From Echria macrotheca (Eukaryota; Ascomycota; Sordariomycetes; Sordariales; Schizotheciaceae): 64,000 bases of DNA. Of the stretch, positions 48,255 through 59,171 are shown piece by piece. The DNA is taken from assembly GCA_030411725.1 (NCBI GenBank), contig MU839827.1, forward strand, positions 2,673,027 to 2,737,026, given 5' to 3'. The notes beneath the pieces are model-generated. The model saw only the letters and a list, made by a program, of their open reading frames with translations, did no database searches and was not told the origin of the DNA. Each line of letters opens with the position of its first letter. The stretch's first letter is position 1. The translations under genes and the position numbers were made by a program.

Positions 48255-50547
48255 ATGGCTGAGGACGCCGCTGATACTCCAGCAAATGGAGCAAGCAATC
48301 CAACGACGACTGCGACGGCAACCAACGACGCGACGAACAAATTCCAAAGTGCTATCTCACAATGGAGGAGTAAGCCCGGCCTTTCCGTGTCTGTCTCCGC
48401 CTGGTACTGACGCGCTCTAGGTCTCGATTTCACTACCCTCGTATCGACGCTCGACAACACGGCATCCGAGATCGTCACATACCAGCGAGACTCGACGGTA
48501 CAACGCAAGGACCTGGCGCAGAAAACAAAGGACTTTAGGAAACTAGACGATGCTAGCAAGTTGGGAGAAATCAAAGGCTTGCTCAAGGGTAGGTTGCCCG
48601 TCGAGAGGGATCCGATCCGTACTGAGAATGTCAGCCTACCAAACTTTTATCGACCTTCTCACAAACCACTCGAAATCTATAAACTCGGCCTTCCTTCACG
48701 CGTACACGGCCCTATCAGAAGCGCCAGACCCATATCCATTGCTCGAGGCGTCGGTCGACTCGATGTTGGTGTCTGAAGACACGTTACCGAAGCTTACACA
48801 GGAGAACCAGCATCTCCAGCAAACCGTAGCTAGGCTAACATCGCAGCTCGAGGATACCGAATCCAGGCTTCAGACGGAACGAGACGCGCGGCAGAAACTC
48901 GAGGAAAACCTAGAAACCAAGGTCAAGGAGGTCGAGACATCGTGGACGGCTGTTTTGGAAGAGAAGCAGGACAATTGGGCGGCCAAGGAGAAGGCCCTGG
49001 AGGACAAGGTTGAGAATCAAGATCGGCTCCTGAACGAGATTAAAGCCAGCTACGAGGTCAACCAGCGGTTAGGGAAAGCAGATGATGAGGACGGCCAGCG
49101 AGGACATGTCACGAGCGCCGAACTGGAAATGGTCCACTCGGACCTCGAACGAACAAGCGCGAGACTGGCCGAGGTCGAGGCTCGGAACGAACAGCTACGG
49201 CTAGACCTCGCCCAAGCCAAATCCCAGGTCCCTGCACAACAGGCCGTCGCTCTCGAGGACGATCCCGGTTACATGCGGATGCGGTCGGAGAACTCGTCGC
49301 TGATCCGGAAGCTAGACGCTGCGAGGGTGGAGAAGGAAGGTGTCAAGAGGCAGTTGGATGCGAAGCTCCGCAGCTTGGAACGCGAAACCACTCTTCTCAA
49401 GGAGGAGCGTGATGCGCTAAGGGCAAAGGTGCAGAAGTGGAGTGATTACGACGATGTGAAGCAAGAACTCGAGGTGCTGAAGAGCATCGAGTTTTCCACC
49501 GGGGATGACGATGAGACGCGTGATCTCACCAGCGACCAGAGTGGGCCGACAAACGCCAAGGGGGATACACTTGAGCAGCTCCTGCTGGCACGAAATAAGA
49601 AGCTCAGCGATGAGCTTACTATCCTGCGAGTGTCTCATCAAGATCTCCAAAGCCGGCTACAGAACCTGCAGGAGGAACTGTCCCGGACAAACGCCGAGCT
49701 TGAGAAGTCGCAGAACCTCAATGAGAAACTTGAGAACGAACTGTCGACGATCCAAGCCGAGGCACCAAACGCCTTTCCGTCGGGGGCCTCGGTCGCGGGT
49801 ACGTACGTCAGCCGGTACGCGCCCTCGATTGCGCCGGGTCGTAAGGGTCGGACGTCTCCGACCTCATCCATCATCAGCGGGTTTAACCCCCGCGACTCGG
49901 ACCGTGAGCCCATGGGTGGAGGCTCAGGTATTTTACCCATGATCACAGCGCAACGCGATCGCTTCAAGAAGCGCAATGCGCAGCTGGAGCAGGAGCTGTC
50001 GGAGAGCCATCGCACACTCTCCCAGCTACGACAAGAGATTGCCGCGCTGCAGCGGGACAATCTCAACCTGTACGAGAAGACGCGCTATGTGTCTTCGTAC
50101 AACCGTGCCGGACCGACGGCGGCATCGAGCTCGTCGTCATCGGCGTACGCATCAAACCCCAACCCGTCAACAGTGTCGATGGGGGGCACAGGAAGTCCGG
50201 GAATTGCATTGGATCGGTACCGCAAGGCGTACGAGTCCAACATCTCGCCTTTTGCGGCCTTCCGGGGGCGCGAGTCGGCGCGCGCGTACAAGCGGATGAG
50301 TCTGCCTGAGCGCATCGTCTACTCGGTCACACGGATGGTGTTGGCAAGTCGCACGAGCCGGAACCTGTTTGCCGTCTACTGTGTGGTTCTGCACATCCTC
50401 GTCTTCTTCTCGCTGTACTGGCTCGGCACGGCAGACGTGGACAAGCATGCTGCGCATCTTGGCCAGAGTGCCGCCGCAGCCGTTGCCGCCGCCAAATCGG
50501 CTGAAAAGCATGGTCAGTGGCAGGAGGAGGGATTCAGTGGGCAATAA
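48255..50547 (+). CDS. COY1: Golgi membrane protein COY1 (CASP homolog)
   Basis: Tail-anchored golgin acting in retrograde and intra-Golgi transport. Three exons, 731 residues: 48255-48369, 48421-48588, 48635-50547, with introns of 50 and 46 bp. The N-terminus has LDFTTLVSTLDNTASEIVTY and the helical TKDFRKLDDASKLGEIKGLL typical of CASP/CUX1 N-termini, then YQTFIDLLTNHSKSINSAF. Residues about 140-520 are a long coiled coil rich in Glu, Lys, Leu and Gln. The CASP C-terminal domain is clear: RDRFKKRNAQLEQELSESH, ALQRDNLNLYEKTRYVSSY, LDRYRKAYESNISPFAAFRG, SLPERIVYSVTRMVL, then a single transmembrane helix NLFAVYCVVLHILVFFSLYW near residue 690 and a short lumenal tail. The conserved Tyr in the TM region is present. 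Length is close to other fungal COY1 proteins. Confidence 0.94.
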
Positions 50548-52050
50548 CCAGGCAGCCCAGACTTTTAGCCTTTGTTGCTGCACACGGTGAGCGGTAGCGG
50601 CGGACGGTGAGGGAGGTGGGGGGGCAAGACCCTCTTGGAGGTCTGAAACGGGCCTGTCTACCTTTGCGGGCGTCTGTGTGCATGCTGCACTGTAGTAGCT
50701 AGCTCCATAGACAGATCTGTTCCCGGCGAGTGTGGCAGGTTGCCAGCCTGCCACGACTTGGGCCATGGCTGGGCATGCGTGTGGGCAGACGACACCAAGA
50801 CGGCGACGCAGGCATGTCCATGTCCTGGAAGGGCACGGGAAAAAGACGGGTGGTGCCAGGCTGGGGTTGCCGCTGGACGGGGGGAGGTAGGCGGTTCGGT
50901 TGAGGCGTTTAATTGTGGGCCGGGCGGTTGCGGGCGTAAGTAAGGCAGGGTCCCGTTGTGGACCCGGGACCCCGCAGAATAACAGTGTACAGTCCGTGTA
51001 GGTTGTGTACTTGATGTTTTATTTAGCCATGTAGATAACACTATTCTGTATAAACGGTTTGATGTGAGCTCGGATGATGGAGTTGTTGTAGGTGTTGGTG
51101 GATCTCGAAGACGTCCCATGTTGGTTGACTTTGAGATTGCGCTGATTGGTGGGTTTCGACAAACCACCACGCTCAGGTCCCGGTTTCTATTATCAGACGC
51201 TCGGGACAGGCTGACTCTGCCTTTTGAACAAACCCAACTTTACTTTACAGGTCCAATAGCTAGACAAGTTAAGGCTATAGACACGGGAGACAGAGGGAGC
51301 CGTGTCGATGTTTCCTCGGAAAGAAAATAAAGAATAGAAAATAAGAAACTTGCTCTTCGTTTGCATCTCCAGTCCCTAGGATTGGCTACTGGCTGTCCTG
51401 CGGAAGCATGTCTCACTCGGATCTGTTGTGTGCCGACCGGAATCTGTAGGTCTTGGCGGGGGAGACGGGCGGGCTTGCATCGTGGAGATGCATTTGCAGC
51501 TTCCGATCTCGATCAAACAGACCTGCGTAACGGGAGGGTGTGTGTATGTAGGTATGTATGTATGTTGGGAAACAAAAAGGACAAGACGCAGAAGAAGAAA
51601 AAAGAGGGTGTATCGCGGTTGGCTCAGACATGTCCTACGGAGTATCTACGGACGAGGTCGAGTCTGCCAATGGGAAGAAGTTCTGAATCGAACCCACACA
51701 CAGCATGGATTTGCGTATTGCTGCCCACCAGAGAAGAGGAAACCGATTCGTTTGGATAGATGAACTAGGCCCATCATTTCTTGGCTTCGTCCAAGGAAGT
51801 CTTCTGGATCATGGTCGACCGAGAGAAAATGTGTAGCTGATGTCGTAAGACTTGGGCCGCGGAAGGCGGTCGGCGTCTAAACTTCCTTGAATGGTGTCCC
51901 CACCTTCGGGAGACACGGGGGCCCACGGTCCAACCGTCCAGCAACTGTGGACTCCGGGCCAAGAAAACCAAGAAATACCAAGCTTTCGCTCTCGCGGCTA
52001 CGCTACGCTTGCGCTTGTTGCGCTGATCCCAGCCTCTTTCTTTCTCCACC

Positions 52051-52070
52051 GCTGCTGCTGCTGCTGCTGC
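52051..52070. repeat. CTG trinucleotide microsatellite
   Basis: Between six and seven GCT/CTG units in a non-coding stretch. Confidence 0.85.
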
Positions 52071-52508
52071 TTGCACTCGACTGCACCGCAGACGTGGCTC
52101 TACGTCTACGGTCCCGACAACTTTCAGCCATCAGATGGACAAGGACCAGAATAACGTCAACGGCAGCTGTCGTCGTCGTCGTCGGAACAGAGCCGACCCG
52201 ACTTGAATGACAGCCGGAGCCGCTGCAGGGTAATATGAACGACAGATATTGAAGTTGCACTGGGCGCGTCTAAACCGCACGGCTTCGCGACTGTCCGATG
52301 TTGGAGCGGGAGCGGAGTGAACACGAGAAGGTAAGAAGCGAAGTGGGTTAAATTGCCCTCGCAGCCGGGTGCGACCAGCTCCGAGCCGCGGACTGGCTGA
52401 GCGTGGGTAAGTGGGTTAATTAGCTTGGGCTAATTTTGGCATTTAGCCCGAATTCTCACGTTGCGGTCCCCCGCCGGCCGCCAAAAGCCCGGGGATCCAA
52501 TTACCAAG

Positions 52509-52581
52509 TTCTTTTTTTACCCAGTTTGCTTTTTTGTCGTCCACCCCCTCCGTTTGCCCAAATTTCTTTTTTTACCCAGTT
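52509..52581. repeat. Pair of 18-bp direct repeats
   Basis: TTCTTTTTTTACCCAGTT occurs twice, starting at 52509 and 52564, 55 bp apart, with diverged sequence between. A pyrimidine-rich tract ending in CCCAG resembles a splice acceptor, but no exon follows that I recognise. Confidence 0.75.
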
Positions 52582-53807
52582 GATTGCCGCGTCCGTACTG
52601 GCTGGATTAGACGCACGCTGCTCACCGCCTGCCCGGTGCCGTCGACGCTCGAGGACCACTGGGCTCTTGGATAATCTGCCGTGGTCTACGGCCACACCTC
52701 CTCCCGGTACTACGGCTTCCCATCTTGGCGGGTTCGCGGATCTTGGTTCTCCTCTTCCGTAGACAGCGTTCCCCCGACCGACCCAAGGCCGAAATGAGAC
52801 AGGCAAGCAGCAGCAAGCAAGTAAGCAAGTCATAGCCATGCCGCCGGGCCAAGACCTTCCAAGCTGCTGGCTGCCAGCAGTGAGCCTATTCTCAGTACCC
52901 CTCTTCGGTAGCAGGCCGCGCGCAGGCTCCGTGCAGACAGCAGCAGCAGCAGTCATCAAGAAGATTCCCGACGAGATGGTGTTGTGGCTGCATGCCTCCT
53001 TGTTCGAGATGTGTATGTGGATTTGTGATGGCAGATTTGTGTTCTCTTGACAGTCTCTGTCCGTGCGTGCCCATCCTGATCGACGAGCCATGGAGATCAC
53101 CAGGCCAGCCCAGCCGGGCAGCCAAAGACTCTTTTTCACAAATCCTCAAACTCGGGGCGTCTGGCGGAGGGGTAAGGCAAGAGCGTTGAAATGCGGCAAG
53201 ATCTGCAAGATTCGGACAGGGGTTGGCTGACAGGGGTTTACGAGTAGTAGAGTAGGACAGGGGTCGGGGATCGCTTGGGCTGACCACTCAGACGACGCGC
53301 TTCCAATTGGCAGCGCAATCAAATGCCTGCCCAATCTTGGGAGCCCATGTCACTCTCCGCTGCAATCGGCGGCTAATCCGGTCGAGAGCGACTTCCCTCT
53401 CTTCCACTCCACGATGGCCATGGGGGGCGTGTACCTGGCCTCGCGGCTGGCCTGTGTTGCCGCCAGTCGGCGGGGGGCCTTCTCGTCCAGCCATTCCAAG
53501 TCTGTATATAGTCGGCCACACACCCCAGGCTCGTGGTTCGTGATCCTCATCTCCCGTGTGCGTCCCCAGTCCTGAACAGCCATATATCGCCTGGTCGACG
53601 CCCTCTCCGATCCCCTCCTCGGGTCAGCTTTCCTTTCGTTTGCTTTTCGACATCGTGGGGTCTCTTTTTTTCCTTGTCGTCATTTCACACCGGCGTCTCT
53701 CGCTCCTGCAACCGCTGTCGTCCTTCGTATATACATATATATCTGGACTCGCCCTTGCTGAATCTACGACATCGATCTGAACCTATACCGAGACACATCA
53801 AGCCACA

Positions 53808-54694
53808 ATGCTCGCCTCGAAGCTTCTCCTGTCGGCGCTCGGCGCTACGGCCGTCGTTGCGGCCCCCGTCTTCCCCGACCTCAACATGGCTGCTGCCCTG
53901 CCCGGCAGCATCGACACCATGTCTGAGTACTTCAACATGCTTGCCCAGAAAGTCCAGGAGAGCAAGTCCATGGCCGCCGCTCCTGTCTGTGATGTATCGA
54001 AAGCAGTCCTCCCACAGTGTATGTGCTTGATCGTGAATCTTCCGGGTCAACGCTAACCGCCGTAGCAACCCCTCCACTTCCTCCTCCCGCGGCCGGCCTG
54101 ATCCTTAAACACGTCGCGATCGGGCGGGGTACCCAGAACTACACGTGCGCCAACGAGACGGCCGCTCCCGTAGCCAACGGCGCCGTGGCCACGCTCTTCA
54201 ACGCCACGTGCATCGCCTCGACCTATCCCGAGCTCGCCAAGCTGCTGGTGAAGGTAGCCCTGCAGTTCAACCTGACGCAGAGCGAGGCCTCGCGTCGCCT
54301 CGCGCCCTCGAACCTGGCTATTAGCGGCAAGCACTTCTTCACGCCTTCGCTCACGCCCTTTTTCAACCTCGATGTCTCGGACACGATGAAGCTCGGCGAG
54401 GTCCCTTGCGCCAAGAATGCCAGCAGTCCTGCGCCGCCGAATGCGCCGGTCGGTCAGCAAGGCGAGGCAGCCGTTCCGTGGCTGAAGCTGACGGCGAAGC
54501 CGGGGGCCACGGGCGATCTGCAAGAGGTGTACCGCGTCGAGACGGCCGGTGGCAGCGCGCCAGCGACCTGCAAGGGGATGCCGGCCGACTTTGAGGTGCA
54601 ATATGCTGCACAGTGAGTTGTCCTGGTTTCTTTTTGGGGATATCAAATGTCTAACAAGTTTCTCAGATATTGGTTCTATGAAAAGTCACAATAA
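53808..54694 (+). CDS. Secreted DUF3455-family protein
   Basis: Function unknown; the family (DUF3455) is found in bacteria and fungi. Three exons, 261 residues: 53808-54018, 54066-54612, 54667-54694. Residues 1-19 form a clear signal peptide (basic MLASK, hydrophobic LLLSALGATAVVA, Ala-Ala-Pro cleavage region), so it should be exported. The mature part contains the family hallmarks GLILKHVAIGRGTQNYTCAN near the N-terminus, GKHFFTPSLTPFFNLD and VPWLKLTAKPG in the middle, and VYRVETAGGSAPATC with QYAAQYWFYEKSQ at the end. At least three N-glycosylation sites (NYT, NAT, NLT) and several Cys residues fit a secreted protein. The last exon encodes only nine residues and is supported by phase and by the family C-terminus. 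Confidence 0.88.
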
Positions 54695-57343
54695 GCTACG
54701 CTACGATGTGGTGTTGGTCCGGCCGCATGCGGCTTGAGGTTACATAGACGGAGAACGGTCACGAGCTGTATCATATGGGGTGGGGTACGGCATGTCTATA
54801 TTTTAATGCATCGTTTGGGGCGTTACTGGCGCTCGGCGGTGGATTCTTGGAGTTTAGGTTTTTTGCTAATCCGACCGGTATGACGGTCGTTGCCAGGGGC
54901 ACAGCATTAGGAGGCATATACCAAGGGTAGTTAGTAATACAGCCATGGCTGCTCATTCATTTGGTGTTTGTTGCCGGTGAATAGGTGATCCTTGAGAAGT
55001 CCGCTTAGGTGTCGGAGAGGTCGTACAGCCGTTATTGTCTACACTCACGGCCGTCTTCCACAACGCAAGATCAATTATTACCCATAGATCAATGACATTG
55101 GTGTCTAGCCACCCCAAACATCGCCCAGCCTCCCACACACATAACACAATCAGCATACATGCCAGAAAATCCATACCTACTCAGATCAACTCTCAATAGC
55201 AAGGGGGGTTCCTCCTCATCCTCAAGACAAATACTCGCATGAAATAATTGCACATCAACACAATCTCTATCCCAGAGATCCCGTCCCTAGGATCGATCCC
55301 GCCGATCTGTACACCCCCACCTGACAAAGATGACAAAAAGACGGCGAGAAAGGGGAGACGTGCACGTTTCAGCCTTACTGATCGGATGCGGTTCGGTAAA
55401 GTCACGGCAGCCGGGTCACGCTCGGGTCGGTTTCGGTTGGCCCCCAAGGATTGTCTTTGCGGGACAAGTTCATCCCATCTTTTGACGGGGAGTTGACCGT
55501 CCCGGTGAGAGAGAGACTGCTGTCAGTCTGGGGCTGACAGGGGGTCTATGATCCAAAACTGGAAGGATTTTACTTAGATGCGGTGGTAGGAAGGGAGACA
55601 CACGGATCTGGAACGGGACGGGCAGACTGGCGGGCTGAGGTCCCTTTGTCTTTTTGAGTATGGCTTGGCTGTTTGGGGATTTGGGAATATCTGCATGCAC
55701 ATGGCTACCCGAAGTGTCAGTCTCTTGGTGGGTACAGACCGGTGCATCTACGCCCATGGATTTGGGATAGCGATGGTGGCTATGATTTGCATCAGTTGCT
55801 ATACAGACCCGTTTAGATGGCCGATTGACATAGCATGTCTACTTACTTACCTCTCTAGTATCATGTCCAACTCCATCTCGAACCCAAATCATCACCACCA
55901 CTTACAAAGGGGGGGCAGCATCACCAACCAACCGCAGCTCTCCAATAACCGCAATCGCAAACTCTTCCCAACTAAACGAAAAACTCTCCCAAATCAGATA
56001 ACGGTGCAACGATATTCCCGCGCCCTAAATACTAGTAAAAACCAAAGGACCAAAAGAAATCAGGCCATCACGTCCATCGCCCTCCTCGCTACGTTTCATA
56101 AATGTAAATCTAGACCCTCCAGCCTGGCAAACACAATGTCAGTGCCTCCTACCCCCCACGCAAACTGTTTCCCCTTCCTGGATTTGGACAGTGGTGGGAA
56201 GGGCATCCGAGATCAAACAATTGGGACGAAAAGGGATAATGGTTTGTTTTTGCAGCGGGTAAATTCGGTTTGTTACCTGTCGATGCAGGGTCACTTGAAA
56301 GTGTCACGATAGGAGGGGGGAGGTACCTAGGTAGGCAAGGCTGAGTGGGTGGTGGTGGGTGGGATGTCCTGAAACGCGTTCCTTTGTGTAGCAGCCTCGA
56401 CGAATTTCTCCTGTCAGCGTTTTGGCAAGAAGTGTATCCGGGGCGATTGGATGGGATGACGTTTTATCCTATTGAACAAAACTGAAATATGCATACGGGT
56501 ACCCAACCACCTTACCTAGCTGACCAGAGCCCGATCAACCATTCAGATTACCCCCCTTTCTCGAGTCTGTCAAAACCACCAGTTGTCAAACCATATGCAA
56601 TTTTCAAACACCACCACGCCAGAGACTGGGAGAAACATCCCCAGCGAGAAGCACACCCCTCCCTTCAACTCTTTTTGCCCACTTTGTAGCTAAGTTACTG
56701 GGTTAATTTCACCGGCGTTCTCTCTTTGCATATCACCTTCTAGTCCTCTCAACTCACACATCCTGAGGCACCGGTCTCAGTCGGAAGGCAGTGGTTCTCA
56801 TGCTCGACGATGTTCCGACCTCTAACCTCCGGGCACTATCGACACCAAAAATCACAGTTCCAACATACCTACACAAAAATAACACCAGCTGTAAAAACAA
56901 AACGGGCAACGGTAAGTACGCTCCAAACCACCAAACCTGAAAAGGTAAATGCCGTAGACCGACTTGCAACATGCTGCAATGTTCCCAAGCACTGCCTTGC
57001 GGCTTTGTTGCACCCTCGGACAACAACCCACTACTTTCCATCGGCAACTTCTCAGCGAGCAGGACTTACCCAGACCACCGTCATCGCCAACCACAGCACT
57101 AGAACCTCGTGTGCAATCATCTATACCGCCACTTGTAACCGGTTGGTTACCTAGGAAGAGAGCTGTTGGAATGTCTTCAAGTCCACTAATCCATAAGGTA
57201 ACCCATTGGCCGCACGCAGGTAATGAGCCTCTCGAAGGCAGAGCAGTCAAGCTCTTGTTAGTGATAGTACGCCTTGCAAGAACTAGGTTACTAGCAACCG
57301 GCTGTGCATAAGTTCAACTTTAAGTGAGCCAGCCTCCCCAATT

Positions 57344-57372
57344 CACTGCAATTTTGACCCTAAAGGAGCCGA
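57344..57372. repeat. Conserved box, copy 1
   Basis: CACTGCAATTT then TGACCCTAAAGGAGCC. An eroded relative lies just upstream at about 57311-57333 (AACTTTAAGTGAGCC). Member of a family confined to 57.3-58.6 kb in this window. Confidence 0.75.
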
Positions 57373-57418
57373 CGACCGTCAACACAACCATGGCCACATG
57401 ACCCCGACACATGAATCC

Positions 57419-57446
57419 CACTGCAATTTTGACCTTAAAGGAGCCG
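57419..57446. repeat. Conserved box, copy 2
   Basis: CACTGCAATTT followed by TGACCTTAAAGGAGCCGG. First box of the pair in unit 1; about 78 bp upstream of copy 3. Confidence 0.8.
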
Positions 57447-57496
57447 GTCGACCAACCGAGCAACTTCCTCGGAGAAATCAATAGTTGACTAATAAT

Positions 57497-57523
57497 CACT
57501 GCAATTTCGACATTAGAGGAGGC
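57497..57523. repeat. Conserved box, copy 3
   Basis: CACTGCAATTT followed by CGACATTAGAGGAGGC and then CCTCACCGCAT. The CCTCACCGCAT tail is shared with copy 5. Confidence 0.8.
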
Positions 57524-57969
57524 AACCTCACCGCATATCCTTAGAACCAAGAAACTGAGTTTTCGTCCACTTTCGAGAGGACGCTTACCTGCCGTCATTA
57601 TCCCTCTGGGACCTGGAAATCTTCCGGGTACCTTTAAGCTTTACACGTCCGGAACCTAACAACAAACAACAACACTTTTCGTCAGAGATAGGTAAGCAGC
57701 GATCAAAGAGACGAGAACGAGGGCTTGGCGGCTACCGTCATCCCTAGCCACTGCAGCCTCGTAAGACAAATCCTTTTTAAAACACCTGCAACTTGCTAGT
57801 GAGGAGGAGAAGAGTTATTGGAAGGGCTTCAAGTCCCCGGGCTCATAGGGGTAGTCCATTGGCCACACGCACGTGGTGGGCCTTCCAAAGGTGGAATAGT
57901 CCAGCTCTTGTGTGTGAAAGAGTCTGGCAAGAATAAGTTTTCGCATGCCTGGTCGTGACAATTCCCAAT

Positions 57970-57999
57970 CACTGAAATTTCAACCGCGGAGGAGCCGGT
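57970..57999. repeat. Conserved box, copy 4
   Basis: CACTGAAATTT followed by CAACCGCGGAGGAGCCGGTC. First box of the pair in unit 2; corresponds to copy 2, with shared GGAGCCGGTC and following AACCGA. Confidence 0.75.
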
Positions 58000-58034
58000 C
58001 AACCGACTAACGTCTAGAAGCCTTCCCCCAGTAT

Positions 58035-58062
58035 CACTGCAATTTCGATATCAGAGGAGGCA
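58035..58062. repeat. Conserved box, copy 5
   Basis: CACTGCAATTT followed by CGATATCAGAGGAGGC, then CCTCACCGCAT, as in copy 3. Confidence 0.8.
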
Positions 58063-58438
58063 AGTTACCTCACCGCATCCACCAACAACCCAAGACCTTA
58101 CCTAAAATTCCTCCACTTATATAAGAAAAGACCTACAGATATACCTCCTCCTGTCTTGAGACTTCATCAGCCTCCAGGTGCTCTTCCGGCCCAGCATGTA
58201 CAGAATGGAATACAGCAAACCAGCGTCTACAGAGCAAAGACATAAGAACCTGGAGGGCAAAGGGACAAAACACAGTTCATCGCCACCTAAGTCTAGGCAC
58301 TACAGCCTCATGAGCAACCTGATCCATAATCCATTAGCTACCTGTAATGTGAGGTGATGAGACTCCAGCCTCGCTGGTATGCCGACCGCCAGGTAACTAC
58401 GCGCCAACGTCTCCGTCTCAGTGGTCAGATCCCCCAAT

Positions 58439-58470
58439 CACTGCAATTTCGACCTCAAAGGAGCCGGTCT
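58439..58470. repeat. Conserved box, copy 6
   Basis: CACTGCAATTT followed by CGACCTCAAAGGAGCCGGTC. Closest to copies 2 and 4. Confidence 0.8.
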
Positions 58471-58604
58471 CACCCCCATCCCCCCCAAACTCCAGCAAAA
58501 CCTCACTATGTATGGTCATTGATTTCCACCCAAGCAGCCGCAGCAAGTGCCCAGCAATGTCCGACTCCCAACATGTCCGACTCCCCAACATGCCCGACTC
58601 CCCA

Positions 58605-58630
58605 CACTGCAATTTTACCCTCGGACGAGG
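58605..58630. repeat. Conserved box, degenerate copy 7
   Basis: CACTGCAATTT is intact but the downstream part is altered (TACCCTCGGACGAGG). Weakest member. Confidence 0.5.
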
Positions 58631-59171
58631 ACGAGGACGAGGAGAAAGAGAGAGTCTTACACGTCCGAGCCCTCCACTGAAACAGCACACCTACACATAC
58701 ACCCCACATCGCTAGACGTCTTCCTTCGTCTCAAGAGACGCCAGCCATCTAACTATACCTAAAGTACCCGTCAGCATCCACGGAATAGAACATTCAAAAC
58801 TCACCTCAGCAAAAACCGAAACAAGCGCGCTCTCTGTCTCTTTCTCTCAGACTGCTCGCTGACCACCACTCCGGACCCAGAACCAAACTCACCTGACGGG
58901 AGGATCACCGTTCGTACACTTCGTGTCACAGTAAAATCCCACAGTCCGATCCACACATAAATGCAAAGCTTAGCACTGAGGATTACCTCTACACCTACCT
59001 ACCCAATACTAGGCTTAAGCCATCTCAGCCACTGGTTTCATCGTCGGTGGCGCAACAACCGCATGTCATTCTTCCCGCTCCATGGTCTGGCTAGATGCTT
59101 TTCTCTACATCTTCCCCCGCTGTGCTTGTCCCTATCGCCGATACGTCTAACTTCAGGTCATCCCGCCAGCA

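Larger units (their letters stand above)
50548..53807. other. Intergenic region with direct repeat and CTG microsatellite
   Basis: 3.3 kb between COY1 and the secreted DUF3455 gene, with no supportable gene. It contains a (CTG) run at 52051-52070 and two identical 18-base copies at 52509-52526 and 52564-52581. TATATA at 53505-53510 and an AT-rich stretch near 53728-53745 are the closest promoter-like signals upstream of the 53808 ATG. Confidence 0.5.
57077..58470. repeat. Diverged tandem duplication, about 653-bp period
   Basis: Unit 1 starts near 57077 (ACCGTCATCGCCAACCAC) and unit 2 near 57733 (ACCGTCATCCCTAGCCAC). Landmarks repeat at almost constant distance: CTTCAAGTCC at 57175 and 57827, CCATTGGCC at 57203 and 57856, GCTCTTGT at 57251 and 57904, GCAAGAA at 57276 and 57927. 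Unit 2 then lacks about 100 bp relative to unit 1 before the box pair. A third, more degenerate unit (near 58276-58470) shares the TTCATCGCCACC, ACTACAGCCTCA and box segments. Divergence is high, so the duplication is old. Confidence 0.75.
54695..59171. other. Convergent gene-free region with diverged repeats
   Basis: 4.5 kb between the 3' ends of the DUF3455 gene and AP-1 gamma. From 55.9 to 56.7 kb the plus strand is A/C-rich. The stretch 57077-58630 holds a diverged tandem duplication and seven copies of a short box, described separately. No full gene is supported; short minus-strand frames over the boxes (for example 57320-57598) have no known relative. Confidence 0.55.

Noticed and set aside
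57344..58630. CRISPR-like array
   Set aside because: Eukaryotic context, unequal spacing, diverged copies and no unique spacers of regular size.
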